From assembly GCF_049800775.1 (NCBI RefSeq), contig NZ_JBNAFR010000002.1:558001-622000 (forward strand): DNA of 64,000 bases, given 5' to 3'. The DNA is from Dinoroseobacter sp049800775. GTDB taxonomy: Bacteria > Pseudomonadota > Alphaproteobacteria > Rhodobacterales > Rhodobacteraceae. How positions within the stretch are numbered: position 1 is the stretch's first letter; each line of letters opens with the position of its first letter. Position numbers and translations under genes: made by a program. The notes beneath the pieces were generated by a model. It did no database searches, had not been told where the DNA came from, and saw nothing but the letters and a program-made list of their open reading frames with translations. Below are positions 25,693-33,822 of this stretch, piece after piece.

Positions 25693-27192
25693 TCAGGAGG
25701 TCTGCATTTTCAGTTGGAAGGGGATCTCGATGAACTCGGCAGGGCGGGTGATCGCGACCTGGACCACAATGCGCATATAGCCATCGAGGATATCGTTGCC
25801 TGTCATGGTCGATCCCAGACCGACGCTGACCCGATAGGCTTCCTCCGCGGTGGCCCCGGCCAGCGCACCGGCCTTCCATTGGTTGGTCAGGAAGTTCTCG
25901 ATCACCGTTCTCACGAGCCCCCATGTGTCCGCCGTATTGGGCTCGAATACACAGGCCTGCGCGGCGTTCGCGATGGACTGCTCCAGCATGATCATCGTGC
26001 GACGCACGTTCACGTAGCGCCAGTCCTGGGAATTTCCGTCGAGTGTGCGCGCGCCCCAGACCACATTTCCCCGGCCCCTGAAACTGCGGATCGCGTTGAT
26101 GGCCTTCCCGTCCAGCGGCACGTTCAGATCTTCCTGCTCGGTGTCGTTGATCGTAATCGCGGGACCGACCGTGCCTGCGACTGCGGTATTGGCCGGGGCT
26201 TTCCAAACGCCGATGTCCATGTCTGTACTGCTCCAGACACCGGCCATTGCGCCGCTCGGCGGAATGATATTGATCTCATCCGCAAGGGCGGACATCACCG
26301 ACCAGTAGGTTTTGGAGACGCTAGACAGATTTTTGTGGCATCTGGTGCAGTCCTCCGCGCTGATCTCGGACTTGGTCAAGAGCGTCAGGAGCGCCTCGGT
26401 GTCGGAGGGCAAGGGGCTTGTCTTGGGGGTCAGCTCCGCTGTGATCTGAGCTGCGAGGGAGGCGCGGCTGTCTGCATCGAGCATCGCAAAGCTGACCTCG
26501 TGCTCTGAGATCAAGCTTGAATTGAGCCAGGGGAAATAGGCCGCGCCAAAGCTCGCTTTGTCGCCCAAATCGATCGCGCGGAACCCGGTGGGACCGTTGA
26601 TCGCCTCGGCATGCCAGTCGAACTCGGCGGGGGACATGCCCGCGGGCACGCGCCCGTCATAGATGTCGAGGATCGCCATGCGGTCTTGCAGTTTCTGGCA
26701 TTCCTGCATCATCCGTTCGGTGATCTTGCGATGATCGTCACGGCTCAGGGCCACGGCGTCGGGCATGACATAGGCGGCGGGCTCGGGCTCTTTGGCCAGT
26801 GCGTCCCAGATCGCGTCGCTGGCATCCGCCGCGCCATAGCTCTCGGCCTCAAACCCGCCAAGGGAGATAACCCAGCAGGCGTTACCGCCGTTGTCGAAGA
26901 ACATCCGCATGGCCAGATCGAGGTAAAAGCGCTGCCCGACGGGGGTGAAGAACACGTCCCCGTCCTCTGTTCGGGACATCGCGAAACGCCGCGCCGGGGC
27001 CTCGCCAAAGACCTCGAGATACTCGGCATAGCTTGCGATCCGCTCCGGAACACCGGTGACATCCTCGGACCCGCGCGAGGCCTGAGCCGTGTAACCAAGA
27101 AAGGCAGGGACCGCCATGGGCACTTCGACCACAGCGCTCGGGAAGGCGTTTCTTTCGGTGATATAGACGCCTGGTGTTTTGTACTGCGCCAT
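25693..27192 (-). CDS. Contractile-tail sheath protein
   Basis: 499 residues. MAQYKTPGVYITERNAFPSA is the classic sheath N-terminus. GNACWVISLGGFE begins the core, and the C-terminal WRYVNVRRTMIMLEQSIANA, EPNTADTWGLVRTVIENFL and YMRIVVQVAITRPAEFIEIP are the conserved sheath C-terminal domain (PF04984/PF17482). The length and form are nearest to eCIS/pyocin-like sheaths. A single sheath copy is present (eCIS loci often have several). It lies directly after a TRAP substrate-binding gene and before the tube and glutamine-synthetase-like genes. Confidence 0.88.
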   Translation of the reverse strand: MAQYKTPGVYITERNAFPSAVVEVPMAVPAFLGYTAQASRGSEDVTGVPERIASYAEYLEVFGEAPARRFAMSRTEDGDVFFTPVGQRFYLDLAMRMFFDNGGNACWVISLGGFEAESYGAADASDAIWDALAKEPEPAAYVMPDAVALSRDDHRKITERMMQECQKLQDRMAILDIYDGRVPAGMSPAEFDWHAEAINGPTGFRAIDLGDKASFGAAYFPWLNSSLISEHEVSFAMLDADSRASLAAQITAELTPKTSPLPSDTEALLTLLTKSEISAEDCTRCHKNLSSVSKTYWSVMSALADEINIIPPSGAMAGVWSSTDMDIGVWKAPANTAVAGTVGPAITINDTEQEDLNVPLDGKAINAIRSFRGRGNVVWGARTLDGNSQDWRYVNVRRTMIMLEQSIANAAQACVFEPNTADTWGLVRTVIENFLTNQWKAGALAGATAEEAYRVSVGLGSTMTGNDILDGYMRIVVQVAITRPAEFIEIPFQLKMQTS

Positions 27193-27215
27193 GTCGGTCC
27201 CCGCTCAAAATGTGG

Positions 27216-27239
27216 ACGGGGCGCGTGACTGCGCCCCGT
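27216..27239. terminator. Perfect hairpin between the TRAP binding protein and sheath genes
   Basis: ACGGGGCGC-GTGACT-GCGCCCCGT: a 9-bp perfect stem with a 6-nt loop, 11 bp past the DctP stop. On the minus strand it is followed within a few bases by ATTTTG, so it could be a partial terminator or a processing/stabilising hairpin that sets sheath expression apart from the transporter. Confidence 0.55.
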
Positions 27240-27249
27240 TCCGGTTGGA

Positions 27250-28278
27250 TCAGGTATACCGGTAGGGCCGTCCGGCCTTTTCCATATCCGCGTTATACTT
27301 CTTGAAGATCTCGACCACCTTGCGCTTGGTCTCGCTCTCGGCGGCGATCTCTTCCCAGAACTCGCGCCCGGCGGCCTCGACCGTGGCCCATTCCTCGTCC
27401 GGGATGGAGGTCAGCTCCATCTTGGTGCCGTTGACGCGCAGGTCGGCCTCGCCGCCCCAATACCAGTGCTGACGGTAGTAATGCGACTGCTCACAGCACA
27501 CTTCGAACAGCGTCTTCAGGTCATCCGGCAGCTCGTTCCAGCGGTCCATATTCGCGAAGAAATGGCCGATCCACGCGCCCGAGATGTTGTTGGTCAGGAA
27601 GTAGTTGGTCACATCCGCCCAGCCGACGGTGTAATCCTCGGTGATGCCGGACCATGCGATCCCGTCGAGCTCGCCGGTCTGCACCGCGACCTCGATATCC
27701 TCCCAGGGCAGGTTCACCGGCACAACGCCGAACTGGCTCAGGAAACGCCCGGCAGTGGGGAAGGTGAAGACGCGCTTGCCCTTGAGATCCTCGAGCGAGC
27801 GGATCGGGTCCTTGGTCGCGAAGTGGCACGGATCCCAGGCACCGGCCGAGACGTGCTTGACGCCCACGGCACTGTATTCTTCGTCCCAGATCTCTTTCAG
27901 GCCATAGCGGTTGAAGAGCACCGGCACATCCAGCGAATAGCGCGAGCCGAAGGGGAAGTAGCCGCCGAACACGGTCACCTCGGTCGGCGAGGCCATGGAA
28001 TCGTCGTCCGATTGCACCGCATCGATCGTGCCGCGCTGCATCGCCTGGAACAGCTCGCCCGTGGGCACCAGCTGATCGGCGTAAAAGAGCTCGATCTGCA
28101 TCCGGTCGCCGGCGATCTTGTTGAACATGGCAATGGCCGGATCCACCACCTCGGCGGCAAGGGCGGCCCCCGCATAGGTCTGCATCCGCCACTTGATCGT
28201 GCTCTGGGCGAGCGCGGGCGCGGCGAGGGCGGCGGGGGCAGTTGCGGCCCCGGCGATAAACTTACGTCTTGTGGTCAT
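27250..28278 (-). CDS. TRAP transporter solute-binding protein (TakP-like DctP)
   Basis: 342 residues. The start at 28278 follows AAGGAG. A Tat leader is present (TTRRKFIAGAATAPAALA). FPFGSRYSLDVPVLFNRYGL and EDLKGKRVFTFPTAGRFLSQ, then AVQTGELDGIAWSGITEDY and the end AGRPYRYT fit the TakP branch of DctP proteins, which bind 2-oxo-acid or related carboxylates as dimers. It binds an unknown ligand in the periplasm for the DctQM permease encoded just upstream. The order Q-M-P is unusual compared with the common P-Q-M. Confidence 0.85.
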   Translation of the reverse strand: MTTRRKFIAGAATAPAALAAPALAQSTIKWRMQTYAGAALAAEVVDPAIAMFNKIAGDRMQIELFYADQLVPTGELFQAMQRGTIDAVQSDDDSMASPTEVTVFGGYFPFGSRYSLDVPVLFNRYGLKEIWDEEYSAVGVKHVSAGAWDPCHFATKDPIRSLEDLKGKRVFTFPTAGRFLSQFGVVPVNLPWEDIEVAVQTGELDGIAWSGITEDYTVGWADVTNYFLTNNISGAWIGHFFANMDRWNELPDDLKTLFEVCCEQSHYYRQHWYWGGEADLRVNGTKMELTSIPDEEWATVEAAGREFWEEIAAESETKRKVVEIFKKYNADMEKAGRPYRYT

Positions 28279-28331
28279 CCCATTTCTCCTTGTTTTCAAA
28301 GCAGTGAACCGGTTGGTCCGGTTTCGTGATT

Positions 28332-29657
28332 TCATTTTCCGTAAACATAATCGGGCAGCCATGTCGCCAGGCCCGGGAAGACCATGACGAGCGCGAGGGC
28401 CAGCACCATCACCAGAACAAAGGGGGTGATCGAGCTGTAGATGTCGCGCAGGCTGATCTCTTTCGGGGCCATGGCGCGCATCAGGAAGAGGTTATAGCCG
28501 AAGGGCGGCGTCATATAGGCGATCTGCGTCGTGATCGTGTAGAGGATCCCGTACCAGATCAAGTCAAAGCCGAGCGCGCCGACCAGCGGCACATAGAGCG
28601 GGGCGACGATCACAAGCATGGCCGTGTCGTCGAGGAAGGTCCCCATCAGGATGAAGCTCAGCTGCATCAGGATCAGGATCATCCAGGGGTTCAGGTTCAG
28701 CTTTTCGGTGAACAGGCTCTCGATGGCCTTCACCGCGCCCAGCCCGTCAAACACCGCGCCAAAGGCCAATGCCGCGAGGATGATCCACATGAACATGCAG
28801 GTGATCCCGAGCGTGTTGCGCACGGAGTTCTCGAAGACCTCTTTCGTCATCCGCCCCTTCAGGACCGCCGCCGCGAAGGCCGCAAGTGCGCCGATGGCCG
28901 AGCTTTCGACCAGCGAGGTCCAGCCATTGACGAAGGGCACCATCATCACCGCGAAGATCACCAGCGGCAGCAGTCCCGCGCGCAGAAGGCGCAGTTTCTC
29001 GGCGCGCGGGATGTCGCGATCCGCGTCGTCAAGCACGGGCCCGAGGCTCGGGTTCATCCGGCAGCGGATCACGATATAGGCCACGAACATCGCCGCCATC
29101 ATCAGCCCCGGCACCACGCCCGCGAGCCAGAGCTGGCCCACCGGTTGCCGTGCGATCATCGCATAGAGCACCAGCACCACCGAGGGCGGCACGAGGATGC
29201 CCAGGGACGAGCCCGCCTGGATCACACCCGTGACCATGCGCTTGTCATAGCCGCGCTTGAGCAGCTCCGGCAGGGCGATGGTCGCCCCGATGGCCATGCC
29301 CGCCACCGACAGCCCGTTCATGGCCGAGATCAGCACCATCAGCCCGATCGTCCCGATCGCCAGCCCGCCGCGCAGGCCGCCCATCCAGACATGGAACATC
29401 CGGTAGAGGTCATCGGCGATCTTGCTCTCGCTCAGCACGTAGCCCATGAAAATGAACATCGGCAGGGTCAGGAGCGGATACCATTTCATCAGCTTCATCG
29501 CCGCCGCGAAGCCCAGGTCATAGCCGCCCCGGTCCCCCCAGAGCAGAAGCGCGGCGATCACGGCCACAAAGCCGATGGCCCCGAACACGCGCTGTCCGGT
29601 CAACAGCATCAGCATCATGGTCGAGAACATCAGGGTGGCGATCAGCTCATAGGGCAT
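28332..29657 (-). CDS. TRAP transporter large permease DctM
   Basis: 441 residues with about 12 membrane segments. LLTLPMFIFMGYVLSESKIA, GLSVAGMAIGATIALPELLKRGYDKRMVTG and GSSLGILVPPSVVLVLYAMI are typical DctM. LMQLSFILMGTFLDDTAMLV (second half) matches the conserved DctM loop. Its ATG overlaps the DctQ stop by one base (TGATG). It imports the substrate with Na+ using the DctP protein encoded after it. Confidence 0.92.
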   Translation of the reverse strand: MPYELIATLMFSTMMLMLLTGQRVFGAIGFVAVIAALLLWGDRGGYDLGFAAAMKLMKWYPLLTLPMFIFMGYVLSESKIADDLYRMFHVWMGGLRGGLAIGTIGLMVLISAMNGLSVAGMAIGATIALPELLKRGYDKRMVTGVIQAGSSLGILVPPSVVLVLYAMIARQPVGQLWLAGVVPGLMMAAMFVAYIVIRCRMNPSLGPVLDDADRDIPRAEKLRLLRAGLLPLVIFAVMMVPFVNGWTSLVESSAIGALAAFAAAVLKGRMTKEVFENSVRNTLGITCMFMWIILAALAFGAVFDGLGAVKAIESLFTEKLNLNPWMILILMQLSFILMGTFLDDTAMLVIVAPLYVPLVGALGFDLIWYGILYTITTQIAYMTPPFGYNLFLMRAMAPKEISLRDIYSSITPFVLVMVLALALVMVFPGLATWLPDYVYGK

Positions 29658-30226
29658 CAGATCTCCTCACCCCGGATCCGCAGGATATCCTTGCAGAGCT
29701 CCGAGACGCATTGCAGCAGCATGAGCGTGAAGCCGAGGATCATCACCGCCTTGACCGGCCACATATAAGGCCGCCACGCGGAGGAGGAGCGTTCGAGCCG
29801 CCCGACCTCCTCGCTGCCGGTCACGAGGCCGAGGAAATAGGAAAACGGCTCGGTCTTCCAATATCCCAGCGAATAGGCGGTCGAGCCCACCGCGCCATAG
29901 ATCATCACGCAGAGATAGAAGATCAGGAACAGGACCGTGACCGCGTCGAACCACGCTTTGCGCCGCATGGACCAGCCGCCATAGAGCAGATCCATCCGCA
30001 CATTCGAGCCGAGCTGTAGTGAGTAGGGCCCGCCGAGGATGTAGTAGCCCACCATCACGAACTGGGCCATTTCCAGCGTCCAGAGTGAGGGCAAAAAGAA
30101 GGTCTTCGACACCGAGGACCACAGCAGGATCCCCATCAGCACGAAGATGCCATACATCACCACCCGGCCGAGCCGGTAGTTCACGGCATCGACGCCGCGG
30201 ATATAGCCGCGCATCACGCCGTGCAT
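29657..30226 (-). CDS. TRAP transporter small permease DctQ
   Basis: 189 residues. The start at 30226 (MHGVMRGYIRG) has GGAGAG upstream and overlaps the previous stop by 13 bp. Four hydrophobic segments are visible, for example RVVMYGIFVLMGILLWSSV and AQFVMVGYYILGGPYSLQLG. A hydrophilic insert between TM3 and TM4 (VTGSEEVGRLERSS) is longer than in many DctQ proteins and fits the TakQ-like subgroup. It partners DctM and DctP of the same operon. Confidence 0.85.
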   Translation of the reverse strand: MHGVMRGYIRGVDAVNYRLGRVVMYGIFVLMGILLWSSVSKTFFLPSLWTLEMAQFVMVGYYILGGPYSLQLGSNVRMDLLYGGWSMRRKAWFDAVTVLFLIFYLCVMIYGAVGSTAYSLGYWKTEPFSYFLGLVTGSEEVGRLERSSSAWRPYMWPVKAVMILGFTLMLLQCVSELCKDILRIRGEEI

Positions 30227-30984
30227 GGGCTCTCTCCGATCCGGGCGCAGGCCACGCGCAGCCAGCCTGCCAGCAGCTCGGCGATCTTGTCCTGATCCTC
30301 GGGGGTGGTCAGCAGGTCGTTGCGGATCTCGATCATCACATTCGGATGGCCCTGGGGCAGGGCCTGATCGCGCAGGGTGTGGGTGACGCCATGCTCGGGA
30401 CCGTAAGGTTCATTTCGCGCGACCTGCAGGGCGGTGGTGCCCTCCGCCGCCTCCAGCAGGGCATCGGCCAGACGCGTGTCCGCGTCATGGAGGATCCCGA
30501 TCTCCACCGCGCGGGTCTGGCCGTGATAAATCGGGGTGAAACTGTGCATGGTGACGAGGATCGGCGCGGATTTGCCTGCCACAACCTCCCGAAGGGTCTC
30601 GCGGAACGGGGTGTAATAGCGGTGCGCGCGCTCGGCGCGCTCCGCGTCGCTCAGGCCCTCGTTGCCGGGCACCCGGATCACTTCGCTTCGGGCGGGCATG
30701 GCATCGGGGGCGTCGGGCGGACGGTTGCAATCATAGACCAGCCGCGACACCGTCGCGGCCACCAGCGTCGCCCCCAGGCGCTCGGCCAGACCTTCTGCCA
30801 CGGCCAGAGCCCCCGGATCCCAGACCGCATGGCTCTGCCGGACCTCGGGCGCGAGGCCGAGATCGGCAAACCGCGTCGGGATATGGGCGCTGGCATGTTC
30901 GCAGACCACCACGATGGCACTGTCGCCCGGCGCGTTGCGCACGGCGATCGGGTGATCGGGCTTGGTGTGGTCTTGCTGATTCAT
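30214..30984 (-). CDS. N-formylglutamate amidohydrolase family protein
   Basis: 256 residues. The ATG follows AGGAG. VVVCEHASAHIP (metal-binding His region), WDPGALAVAEGLAERLGATL, LVYDCNRPPDAPDAMP and LVTMHSFTPIYHGQTRAVEI are typical of the family (PF05013). HutG-like members cleave N-formylglutamate to formate and glutamate with zinc. No other histidine-degradation genes are nearby; with a glutamyl ligase in the same operon it may hydrolyse another N-acyl glutamate or amide. It is the first gene of the nine-gene run. Confidence 0.85.
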   Translation of the reverse strand: MNQQDHTKPDHPIAVRNAPGDSAIVVVCEHASAHIPTRFADLGLAPEVRQSHAVWDPGALAVAEGLAERLGATLVAATVSRLVYDCNRPPDAPDAMPARSEVIRVPGNEGLSDAERAERAHRYYTPFRETLREVVAGKSAPILVTMHSFTPIYHGQTRAVEIGILHDADTRLADALLEAAEGTTALQVARNEPYGPEHGVTHTLRDQALPQGHPNVMIEIRNDLLTTPEDQDKIAELLAGWLRVACARIGESPCTA

Positions 30985-31022
30985 CTGTGCTCCTGCGTCA
31001 CAAAACTCTTGCCAGCGTTGCG

Positions 31023-31036
31023 TTCTGTCAACAGAA
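31023..31036. promoter_or_regulatory. Inverted repeat in the amidohydrolase/rpiR divergent promoter (site 1)
   Basis: TTCTGT-CA-ACAGAA is a perfect 6-bp inverted repeat. On the minus strand it contains TTGACA, a good -35 for the amidohydrolase operon, so binding there would block transcription. It is a candidate operator of the divergent RpiR regulator. Confidence 0.45.
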
Positions 31037-31073
31037 TTGTGAAATAATTATCACTCGATGACGCGCTATGATA

Positions 31074-31088
31074 TTTCTGTACAAGAAA
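31074..31088. promoter_or_regulatory. Similar imperfect repeat before rpiR (site 2)
   Basis: TTTCTGTACAAGAAA is a near-palindrome sharing TTCTGT...AGAA with site 1. The two centres are about 51 bp apart (close to five helical turns), and it lies 9 bp before the regulator's ATG, so autoregulation is possible. Confidence 0.4.
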
Positions 31089-31096
31089 GAGGCAGC

Positions 31097-31969
31097 ATGA
31101 CCCCTCCGGCCCAGACCATCGCGGACCGCATTCAGGCCCAGCTCGACACGCTGACCCGCGCCGAACGCCAACTCGCCCTGTCGGTGCTTGAGAATTACCC
31201 GGCCTCGGGCCTTGGCCCGCTCGCGGCTTTGGCCAAGGGGGCCGGGGTCTCGGTCCCGACCGTCGCGCGCATGGTGCAAAAGCTTGGCTACAAGGGCTAT
31301 CCGGAGTTTCAGGCCGAGCTGCGCGAAGAACTGGGCGCCATCGGCAAGGGCCCCATTGCCAAGCACGAGACCTGGGCGGGGGCTGCGCCCTCGGGCCATA
31401 TCCTGAACCGCTTCACCGAAGCCGTGATCGACAATATCCGCAACTCGCTGGCCCAGATCGACCCGGCGGAGTTCGACCGGGCCTGCGCGTTGGTCGCGGA
31501 TCGCGACCGTGCACTTTATATCGTCGGCGGGCGGATCACACATACCCTGGCCGAGTATCTCTTCCTGCACATGCAGGTGATCCGCCCGGATGTGATCCAT
31601 GTGCAATCGACCTCGAACACCTGGCCCCATGACCTGCTCAACGCGGGGGAGGGGGATGTCTTCGTGATCTTCGACATGCGCCGGTATGAGAACAACACGC
31701 TCAAACTGGCCGAGATCGCCCGGGATCGCGGGGCGCAGATCATCCTGTTCACGGATCAGTGGCGCTCGCCGGTGCACCGGCTCTCGGATATCTGCCTGTC
31801 GAGCCGGATCATCGTGCCCTCGGCCTGGGATTCGCTGGCCACCTGCATGTTGCTCGTCGAAAGCATGATCGCCGCGGTGCAGACCCTGAACTGGGAAGAC
31901 ACCAAGGACCGGATGCAGGAGCTCGAAGAGATCTTCGATCAGACCAAGCTCTTTCGGAAGTTTACCTAA
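31097..31969 (+). CDS. RpiR/MurR-family transcriptional regulator
   Basis: 290 residues. The ATG at 31097 follows AAAGAGG; a longer reading from 31058 is less likely. Residues 1-80 form the RpiR helix-turn-helix (TRAERQLALSVLENYPASGL, KGAGVSVPTVARMVQKLGYK). Residues 125-260 form a SIS domain (VADRDRALYIVGGRITHTLA, EGDVFVIFDMRRYENNTLKL), which usually binds a phosphorylated or acyl-sugar-like ligand. It is divergent from the amidohydrolase/TRAP/sheath operon and is the obvious candidate regulator. Confidence 0.88.
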   Translation: MTPPAQTIADRIQAQLDTLTRAERQLALSVLENYPASGLGPLAALAKGAGVSVPTVARMVQKLGYKGYPEFQAELREELGAIGKGPIAKHETWAGAAPSGHILNRFTEAVIDNIRNSLAQIDPAEFDRACALVADRDRALYIVGGRITHTLAEYLFLHMQVIRPDVIHVQSTSNTWPHDLLNAGEGDVFVIFDMRRYENNTLKLAEIARDRGAQIILFTDQWRSPVHRLSDICLSSRIIVPSAWDSLATCMLLVESMIAAVQTLNWEDTKDRMQELEEIFDQTKLFRKFT

Positions 31970-31974
31970 GCGGT

Positions 31975-32679
31975 CTAGCGCGCCGGATCGAGCCGCGAGA
32001 GGGCCTCGGCCACATGGGCCCCGATCACCGCCGAGCCCCGCGCATTGGGGTGGATCAGGTCCGAGGAAAAGAGCTCCGGCGTGCGCGGCCCCATCACCGG
32101 ATCCGCATCGACGAAGAACACCCCCTCCCGCGCGGCGGCCAGCTGGGACAGGCGCGCATCCACGATGGCCAACTCATCGGCACAGCGGTCCGTGCGCCCG
32201 CCGCGCCCGGTGGGGCCATAATACCCGACGATCATCACCCGCTCCGCGCCGCCCGCCCGCAGGCCCGCCACCAGGTCCGGCCAGGTGCCGCGCTGCCCAT
32301 CGGCCGAGATCATGGCCGCGATCTCGGCGTCACAGCGGTTGCAGCCGCAACTCCGGTTCAGGTCATTGGCCCCGCCATTCACGATCACCCAATCCCAGCT
32401 CCCACGCCGGAACTGCGCCTCGACCGAGCGGGCGATCAGGCTGCTGCGGGTCAGACGGGCACCGGCGCGCGCGTTGTTGTCCACGGGCTCGCCGAGTGCC
32501 CGTGCGATCACCTCGGGAATAGCGTTGCGCCCATTCCAGGTCATGACACTGTCGCCCACGACCTGGATCTTCGGGTCCGCCGCGACGGCCTCCGGCGCGG
32601 CCCCGAGCATCAGTGCGACGATCCCCAGCAGGGCCCAAACGGGGCGATGACGGGTCTGGCCGGGGTCGGTTATCTGCAT
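31975..32679 (-). CDS. SGNH/GDSL hydrolase, exported
   Basis: 234 residues from MQITDPGQTRHRPVW. A signal peptide lies at ALLGIVALMLGAAPEAVAA. The SGNH blocks are present: QVVGDSVMTWNGRN (block I Ser), DNNARAGARL (block II), VNGGANDLN (block III) and SSDLIHPNARGSAV (block V, Asp/His). An insert NRSCGCNRCDAEI holds four cysteines, which is unusual and may form disulphides. It is likely a periplasmic esterase or deacetylase. It is convergent with rpiR (5 bp between stops). Confidence 0.82.
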   Translation of the reverse strand: MQITDPGQTRHRPVWALLGIVALMLGAAPEAVAADPKIQVVGDSVMTWNGRNAIPEVIARALGEPVDNNARAGARLTRSSLIARSVEAQFRRGSWDWVIVNGGANDLNRSCGCNRCDAEIAAMISADGQRGTWPDLVAGLRAGGAERVMIVGYYGPTGRGGRTDRCADELAIVDARLSQLAAAREGVFFVDADPVMGPRTPELFSSDLIHPNARGSAVIGAHVAEALSRLDPAR

Positions 32680-32853
32680 GGCGCGGTCTCCTCGAACGGG
32701 CGCGACGGGCCGCCCGGCGACCAGATAGTCCGTGCGCCGCGCCCTCCCAGCCCCCATGCCTCGGGACAGGATCACGAGCCTGTGGGCGCAGATCGACTTG
32801 CACTCCCCCCGGCGGCGCGCAACAGTCTGGCAAATGCGTTTGGGAGGATCGTC

Positions 32854-33810
32854 ATGACATTTCTGAAGACACTGACCGTGACCGCCGCGGCGGCCTGCGT
32901 GCTGAGCAGCGCGGCCTGGGCCGAGACCCGGGTCACCTACAAATCCGCCAAGGCGGGCTCATCCTATTTCCAGATGGCGGTGCAGATCGCCGAGGCCATG
33001 AAAGAGGGCTCGGGCGGCGAGATCTCGGTCACGGTCGAGGAAAGCCAGGGCTCGGTCCAGAACGTGATGGAGGTGCGCGCGCGGGGCGGCGATTACGTTT
33101 TCACCACGCCGCCGGCCCTCGTAGGGCTGGCCCAGGGTGGGCGCGCCATGTTCGAGGGCAAGGGCAACCCGGCCTTCGACGAGATCCGCGCGCTGTTCCC
33201 GATCCCGTCTTTGACCATGCATTTCGTGATGTCCGCCGACAGCGGTGTCGACAGTTTCGAGGATATGGCGGGCAAGACCATTCTGCTCGGCAGCGGGTCC
33301 TTCGGCGCGCGCGAGGGGGCGAAGTATCTCGACCTTTTCGGCGTCAAGGATCAGGTGAAGATCGCCGATAGCGAGCTGTCCAACGCGGTCAACGCGCTCA
33401 AGAACGGCCAGATCGACGGCTTTGTCACCGCCGGGTCCTATCCGGCCCCGAATGTGATCGAGGCGGCGGCCTCCACAGGGGTCAAGGTGCTCTCGCTCAC
33501 GCCGGATCAGGTGGCGGCCTCCAAGCGGACCGAGCTGACGATCCCGGCGGGCACCTATGCGGGTCAGGACGCGGATATCACCACGACCTCCCTGCCAGTG
33601 GTGGCCTACACCACCTCTAAGATGGATGAGGACACGGCCTATGCCCTGACCAAGACCTATTGGGAGACCAAGGCCGACATGGCGGGTGACGCCAAGTGGT
33701 GGGACGGGGTCTCGGTGGACATGCTGGCCAATATCACCAGTCAGATCCACCCGGGCGCCCTGCGCTATTACAAGGAAATCGGCGCAGCCCTCAGCGACGC
33801 GCATATGTAA
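32854..33810 (+). CDS. TAXI-type TRAP solute-binding protein
   Basis: 318 residues. The ATG follows GGGAGGA. Signal peptide ending AAWAETRV. TYKSAKAGSSYFQMAVQIAE is the TAXI N-terminal motif, and KTILLGSGSFGAREGAKYLD and NALKNGQIDGFVTAGSYPAP follow. TAXI proteins pair with fused DctQM permeases, as here. Ligand is unknown; glutamate and carboxylates are known for some members. Confidence 0.87.
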   Translation: MTFLKTLTVTAAAACVLSSAAWAETRVTYKSAKAGSSYFQMAVQIAEAMKEGSGGEISVTVEESQGSVQNVMEVRARGGDYVFTTPPALVGLAQGGRAMFEGKGNPAFDEIRALFPIPSLTMHFVMSADSGVDSFEDMAGKTILLGSGSFGAREGAKYLDLFGVKDQVKIADSELSNAVNALKNGQIDGFVTAGSYPAPNVIEAAASTGVKVLSLTPDQVAASKRTELTIPAGTYAGQDADITTTSLPVVAYTTSKMDEDTAYALTKTYWETKADMAGDAKWWDGVSVDMLANITSQIHPGALRYYKEIGAALSDAHM

Positions 33811-33822
33811 GCGCGCACCGGG

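Noticed and set aside
26340..26360. A CxxCH string in the sheath protein
   Set aside because: It looks like a c-type haem motif, but the protein has no signal peptide and sheaths do not bind haem; probably chance.
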